Shown here piece after piece: positions 58,894 through 64,000 of a stretch of 64,000 bases of DNA (within the stretch, counting starts at the first letter, position 1; every line of letters begins with the position of its first letter). The stretch covers positions 38,769 through 102,768 of the forward strand of contig JALMLS010000048.1 in assembly GCA_038496445.1 (NCBI GenBank). The letters run 5' to 3'. Position numbers and translations under genes: made by a program. Below the pieces are notes generated by a model. It ran no database searches and was not told where the DNA came from. It saw only the letters and a program-made list of their open reading frames with translations. The DNA is from Trichosphaerium sp. ATCC 40318. Its lineage: Eukaryota; Discosea; Flabellinia; Trichosidae.

Positions 58894-59372
58894 TTGTAAG
58901 GCCTGTTGGTATGGGTTTTTTGCTAATACATCTGATGCATCAAACTGCTCAGCATGCCCAGTTGGTAAGCGCTTACACTGATTTCTTTTTTGGCTAACAC
59001 TTTTCGAAAGGTACCGTTGGTCAACAACTAGCAAGTGTAAAATGCACACCTTGTGAACCTGGTAGTTTCGGAAATACAACGTACTCATCACTCTTTTGTT
59101 TTGTGTTTTTTCCATAGAATTATTACTAATGTTGTTTTTAAAAAGAGGCGCATATGTTTGTACAGCATGTGCAAATAATACATACCAAGATTTATCAGGT
59201 CAATCAACTTGTAAAATATCCAAGTAGAAACATATCCGACGACAACGCAAAATGTGCTCCATGCTTTAAAGGTTTCTTTCCAAAAGATGGAGTATGCGCT
59301 GCATGCCCTTGGTACTTTACAAATAACATTGGAGACTTGGAATGTACAACACGTTACCACTTAGGTTCATAA
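57301..59372 (+). CDS. Secreted beta-helix protein with Cys-rich GCC2/GCC3-like C-terminus
   Basis: ATG 57301 starts a signal peptide (MWQYFVFVLLLLSITSLTLG). Small exons joined at good GT/AG sites give SSADDCDSFVASFGTNTGNG, REAPYHSIEQAIEKVSC, VSIDTATTVLWGAKNPLVLR, IHIIDSILTSSFNYCLRVTE, LVMRDSTFDKLSIGGENSN and MMSLDVYNNNRYNLILKENT: a parallel beta-helix with regularly spaced strands. The C-terminal exons (58850-59372, in the palindrome spacer) are Cys-rich: CKACWYGFFANTSDASNCSA, CTPCEPGSFGNTTY, CTACANNTYQDLSGQSTC and CAPCFKGFFPKDGVCAACPW. These match GCC2/GCC3 (ephrin-receptor-like) repeats of protist surface proteins. One base seems missing near 59216 (STCK then SRNISDD). No membrane anchor is visible. 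TAA ends it at 59372. Confidence 0.75.
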
Positions 59373-59413
59373 ATAAAATACATTAGTTTTTTAGTGCGCT
59401 TACTGACACGACT

Positions 59414-60998
59414 GAAAACAATCGTTCGTGACTCGCTTGACAAGACTGCAGTTACCTTAAATAGGATAAATAAAAGTACATAGTTTTTTATGTACTTTGT
59501 CTGGAATTGTTTGATTCAGAAGCGTAACAGTTGTGTAGTTCTGTTTGAAATCGCCACGTATAAGTGTAAATTCACTCTATAGATGGACATGTTAGGTTCA
59601 AGGCGTAAAATCTTTGAGCAAGAGGCACTTACTGAAGGGTTACATTCAAAAGTATTCTCCTTGAGTATCAAATTATATCTGTTATTGTTGTAAACGTCTA
59701 GTGACATCATCGTGTTCCTAATGTTCATGAGATATAAGCCGTTGCAAGGAGGTATAATACATTTTGTTGGATGCTGTGAAAGTATTATTTACAAGTACAA
59801 CACCGAAGTCTTCATCTTTGGATCCGAAAGATAGACAATCCTAACGACAATTTAGCATATTAAACACAGTTGCAAAGTACCCCTTCTGGCGATGTGCACT
59901 TCTGTACTGAGTTCCGTATCTCAACGTTAGCAATGTTACTATTTTCTCCGCCAATGGATAGTTTATCAAAGGTAGAATCTCGCATCACAAGGTTCTTCCC
60001 TGTTGTCAAAGATTATAAGACACAAAATTATGATTTGGGGACAGTACCTCTGTAGTCGGCCGAGCACTTAATAGATGTACCAGAAATATATAGACTAGTA
60101 CCGCTTGATTCAGTAACACGCAAACAATAGTTGAATGATGACGTTAGGATTGAGTCAATGATATGAATCTCGGCTGGCAACACGTTGAAATACGAAAGAA
60201 AACTTAATGAACACTGGGACACTGTAATATTTACAGATTTGGCACTGGTTGCGTTCCAAGCTAGTGTTGTAGCTACTGTCAAACCTGATAAAATTGTAAG
60301 TAAGATCACAGTGAAGATAAACTACGAACGTTCGAGAGTAACAGAGACTTCGTTCGAAATATTGAAAGTCTGCATCAAATAAAAAGTAAGCTGAATGTTC
60401 AAGTTTTATACGCGTACCAGATCAAGTAATACAGGGTTACCCATCTGAGTTGGGATCCAATTGAATCCTCTTAGTACAAGTGGGTTCTTAGCACCCCACA
60501 AAACAGTCGTTGCTGTGTCAATGGAAACATTACCTAAAAGCAGACACGTGAATTTCAACGAGCTTAAAAAGGAAAGTCAACCACGTGTTTTTTTGAAAAC
60601 AAACTAGGTGGCTTTTGCTGTTTTTCTCAAATCGATTCGTCTAGTATTTGACAAGTGACTGTTTTAACGTACCACCTATACATATAACGCAATCTTTGCT
60701 TTCGAGACACGAAACTTTCTCAATCGCCTGTTCAATGGAGTGATAAGGTGCCTCACGCGTGCCGTTTCCCTACATGTTGTTTAATCGCTAAAATCCTTCT
60801 TTTGATGATAGTGTACAGTATTGGTGCCAAAACTTGCTACAAAGCTATCACAATCATCTAGAACGCGTCATAAGTTGTTGAATAATCGCTCACACTCAGT
60901 GTTGTTATTTTATTCTTACCAGCCGATGAGTACTTTGACCCGAGTGTAAGAGAAGTTATTGAGAGTAGCAACAGAACAAAGACGAAGTATTGCCACAT
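59414..60998 (-). pseudogene. Truncated inverted copy of the beta-helix/Cys-rich gene
   Basis: Mirror copy of 57301-58893, beginning at ATG 60998. It stops at the inverted-repeat boundary, so the Cys-rich C-terminus is absent. It also lacks TCGTGTC (seven bases) relative to the left copy, which breaks the frame in the segment that reads IPDSCQ on the left. A one-base indel just before its ATG also distinguishes it. If the palindrome is an assembly artefact, this copy does not exist in the genome. Confidence 0.7.
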
Positions 60999-61308
60999 TG
61001 ATGTTTCGTAAAATACTACAGAAATTTCGTACTTTTGAAGAAGACACGTGTCAAGTTCACTGACCAAATTGAGGTGCAATTTTTTTACTTATGTAAAGTC
61101 ATTTTATACTTTAGGTGAGATTAGGCATTACGCTGTTAATTGACATCTGCTTTTTCGTGGTACACATGAAACAACCTATCACAGTTAATACTACTGATGT
61201 CGTTACCCCACATTGCATTGGCCATTGTAGGTGTAGTCGAAAGAACAGGAGGACTTGTAAACGCCAGTAAATAACAGCAAATACAGTCTTGTTTTTAAAA
61301 TTACTTTA

Positions 61309-64000
61309 CTAAGAGTTTAACAAAATATCAGGCATATCAGCATCTGATAAGAAATCATCATCATCCATGTTATGTAATGCTGTGTAATCAATTGCATTTG
61401 AACGTTTGTGACGTTTGCTAAAAAAAAATTAGTTCATCACACTTGAAGGATTAAAGTGGTCTTATCGAAGAGGTACTTACAATAAATATAGTATAATTAT
61501 TATCAAGAAGATTAAAAATATGATTGTCACCAAGGGTATACCAACAACGAGCCTTAAAAGGGGGATTAGTTTCATCTATTTCAAAGAAAAAAAACTGATT
61601 TGTTGTGAGTAAAGATTGAACAAGGTTCTACACGAAATATGAAAAACGTGTACCCAATATCCAGTTTATGAGGCTCACTATGACTAGCAGTTGGTCCTGT
61701 GACGTTTGAAGAAACTGGTGGGTCTGATATTGGAGAAACATGCCCAGTGGTTGGAGGTTCAGTTGTTATAGTAGTTGGAGGTACTGTTGTTGGCTGTGTA
61801 CTTGGTGTTAACGTAGTTGGCGGATCAGACGGAGAGATAGTAGGTGATATTGTAGTTGGTGTTGCAGTAGGAGATACAGTTGAAGGTTGTATTGTAGGTG
61901 AAAGTGTAGTTGGTGCTGAAGTCGGAACCGCAGGGTGTATTGTAGGTGAAAGTGTACTAGATGGTGTTGTGGGCGTCATTGTAGGTTCTGGTGGCACATC
62001 TGTAATATGCAATGTTGTTATTGCGTGAAGTAGGTCAATTCCATTAGCTAGTATTTGTGTTAGCATTCAGCTCGCTGAGAGGAACAATAAAAAGTACTTT
62101 TGATAGATTCTGTTGGTTCAGAAAATTGTAGTTCAAGAGCAGTCACTTCTGAGACGTTTGCATAAGGCCATATCATTTGATTCAGTGTTATATTTATAGG
62201 CAATGGCTTATTTGTTGGTTGATATAATCGTATGATATGTCCTTTTAGCCTATTCGCAGATTTGGCGGTTGTAACAATACAGTTTGGATTTGATGTCTGT
62301 AAAAAACAAGTTACACATTTACAGCTTTTTCTTGTTTTATGTACCGCTACTAGACTGAATTCAAGTGGTAGAGTTTTCGGGTTTGGTGTAATATTAGATG
62401 GCATCACACCAATTAACGGAGTGTTAAAAGCAAGAGACTCTTTCAATGCAGTAGTGAATCCTTGAGGTAGCAACCAGTTTAATGAAAAAATTGCTTCCAA
62501 AAACTGTTACCTTCTTCTTGTAGTCCGCTTGGAATGCGTAAAGCATATCTTAGCACATGAAATCTGTTATCCTCTCCTATAGCTCCCTAAAACTTATAAG
62601 ACCAAATACTTTATTCACTAAAACGCACATATTCTCCACAGCGACTTGAAGGGTTTCTCATTAAATTCCTATTTCTTCTTTAATACGAAAAAAAGAAGAA
62701 ATTGTTACCCATATAATTTTCCATCAGGAGGATTTATGCCCCATGAAGGTATACCATCATGGTAGACTGCTCCCAATATACTACCAACACTATCTTTGAC
62801 AATAACAAAGTTATGTGTGGCGTGCATCACAGCTCTAAATGCATGTGTTTGTTGCAGATTGTATTCCCAAGCTGTTTTTGTATCCCAGTGATATGGTGTT
62901 CCATGAACCTTTGAAATACTTTAGGGGAGGTTATGAATTAAACAATGTGTACCATTTCTGTTGATTTATTCGAAAAAGAAAAAGAAACAAATGTACTAGA
63001 ACCTTGAGGACAACCTCCTTCAACTTCGATTCTAACCATTTTTTCACCTATTGCGCAATCAAATTAAGGTTAACGTTGTTGATTACCTGCAACGAGAGAG
63101 TACGTTACTCTATAATTAGACAACGGGCCTTGCTCTGGAATTTCTTGTACAACCTAAAGGGATAACTTTAGATATTTACTATTGTTTGTTTCTTTGTACG
63201 TCAGCTCGTAATACAACTCTCAATGGACCGTTTTCAAGTAACTTAATGTCTCTTACTGTTGATGTATAAGTCTGGAGGTTAAATGGTCCTCCACATTCGT
63301 AACCATAGACATAAATACCGCCCCCTAAGAAGGACAACACTTTAGTTCTGAAATTAAAAAAATCGTACCATCTTCAAACATTTCAAAGTTGTTACTTTGT
63401 GAATCTAATACTTCACGTGATATTATTTTATCCATCAGTGATGTTATAGTAAACCCATTATCTCTATAAACGTTTCATCGGTTAATATATTTCAAACACA
63501 TCAACTGTGCATACGTGTCAATAGTAGCTCTCAGAAAGCTATTTTCTAGAAAATACAGTGATCCGTTTGTACTTATAACGGCTGCTTGTGGCGGCTGTTT
63601 ATTTGGATCATGTACCGTCCATCCAATACTTGGTACTTCTTCAACATAATATAACGTACCTCCAGTAGCTGAAGGTGTGTAACATTCAATTGATCAGCTT
63701 GATAAATTTTAACTCAGTGGAAAAACGTTTTCATCACGTACCTGAAACTTTAGCCGTAGGTATGTCCACTACACCTCCAACTTTGAAACCATTTTGGTTG
63801 AAAACCTAAATGTTGTTATCAGCTAACAGAATATATATAGAAACTAAAAATGACGTGTCTAATACGATTGACTTACTATGACATTCGAACTATAATAAAC
63901 TTTGACTAAAACGTTAAGAGTAGCTTCAGTATGTAACTAGCATCCTCATAGTTTTTTAGACGATACTTTTATTTGTTCACCGTCGTATACGTAATCATTG
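61309..64000 (-). CDS. Partial inverted copy of the GH38 mannosidase gene
   Basis: Mirror of 54298-56989: acidic tail, membrane helix, Thr/Pro stalk and C-terminal beta domains of the GH38 enzyme, with the stop on minus at 61311-61309. The catalytic domain would lie beyond the window end, so whether the copy is complete is unknown. Near 63880-63970 several indels relative to the left arm would disturb the frame. Confidence 0.7.

Larger units (their letters stand above)
59414..64000 (-). repeat. Right arm of a giant inverted repeat
   Basis: Reverse complement of 54298-58893. It differs by single-base indels and a 7-base deletion near 59500, with more mismatches toward 63900-64000. It continues past the window end. 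Confidence 0.95.

Noticed and set aside
1-64000. CRISPR array, bacterial operons or ribosome-binding sites
   Set aside because: Short GT/AG introns, signal peptides and Pol III-type tRNA features show eukaryotic nuclear DNA; no regularly spaced direct repeats of CRISPR type were seen.

Overview
This window is nuclear DNA from a unicellular eukaryote. It is AT-rich and gene-dense, and most genes are cut by many short introns of roughly 45-90 bases. Donors very often read GTACG rather than GTAAG, and acceptors end in T-rich tracts plus AG. The gene set includes a SMARCAL1-type helicase, RhoGAP, ABCG transporter, lysosomal-type mannosidases, AP endonuclease and F-box proteins. A biotin-dependent transcarboxylase with the architecture known from Giardia and Entamoeba points to a heterotrophic, possibly amoeboid or anaerobic protist. 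The species cannot be named from the sequence alone.

Layout, left to right. Positions 1-608 hold the end of a secreted-type gene. Positions 833-2259 encode a secreted protein with RTX-like glycine/aspartate repeats. Positions 3070-6822 encode a HARP/SNF2 annealing helicase. Positions 7380-8726 (minus) encode an intronless F-box/WD40-like protein. The GH92 mannosidase (8859-12072) and a RhoGAP (12217-14539) are both on minus. At 14969-15045 (minus) the two halves of a tRNA-Tyr lie in reversed order, as in circularly permuted tRNA genes. An LRR relic (about 15490-15680) is followed by an ABCG transporter (15727-19270, minus), an unknown gene (19982-20982, minus), a 2OG-Fe(II) oxygenase, a methyltransferase, an intronless MORN-repeat protein (24330-25718, minus), an AP endonuclease (26040-27645), a frame-broken gene (27844-28971, minus) and an intronless F-box/LRR gene (29694-30743). 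A secreted beta-helix enzyme with a carbohydrate-binding domain (31033-33212, minus) precedes the large transcarboxylase (35046-41001).

The right third holds a tandem pair of small secreted paralogues (41726-44877), a CBM35-like fragment, a basic disordered protein and a Gfo/Idh/MocA dehydrogenase (47405-48415, minus). A 5'-truncated LINE (48455-51878, minus) sits in the dehydrogenase's upstream region and is framed by a 13-bp target-site duplication. Beyond it is a membrane-anchored GH38 alpha-mannosidase (52202-56989) and a secreted beta-helix/Cys-rich protein (57301-59372). From 54298 to the window end the DNA is a giant inverted repeat: arms of at least 4.6 kb around a spacer of about 520 bases. 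The right arm carries reversed, partly damaged copies of the last two genes.

The coherent biological theme is secretion and digestion. GH92 and GH38 mannosidases, a lyase-like beta-helix, carbohydrate-binding modules and cysteine-rich surface proteins suit a phagotrophic cell that processes glycans. The transcarboxylase fits pyruvate/oxaloacetate and acyl-CoA carboxyl exchange. The strongest candidate for something undescribed is the permuted tRNA-Tyr. Several one-base reading-frame breaks in otherwise good genes suggest the assembly still carries indel errors.
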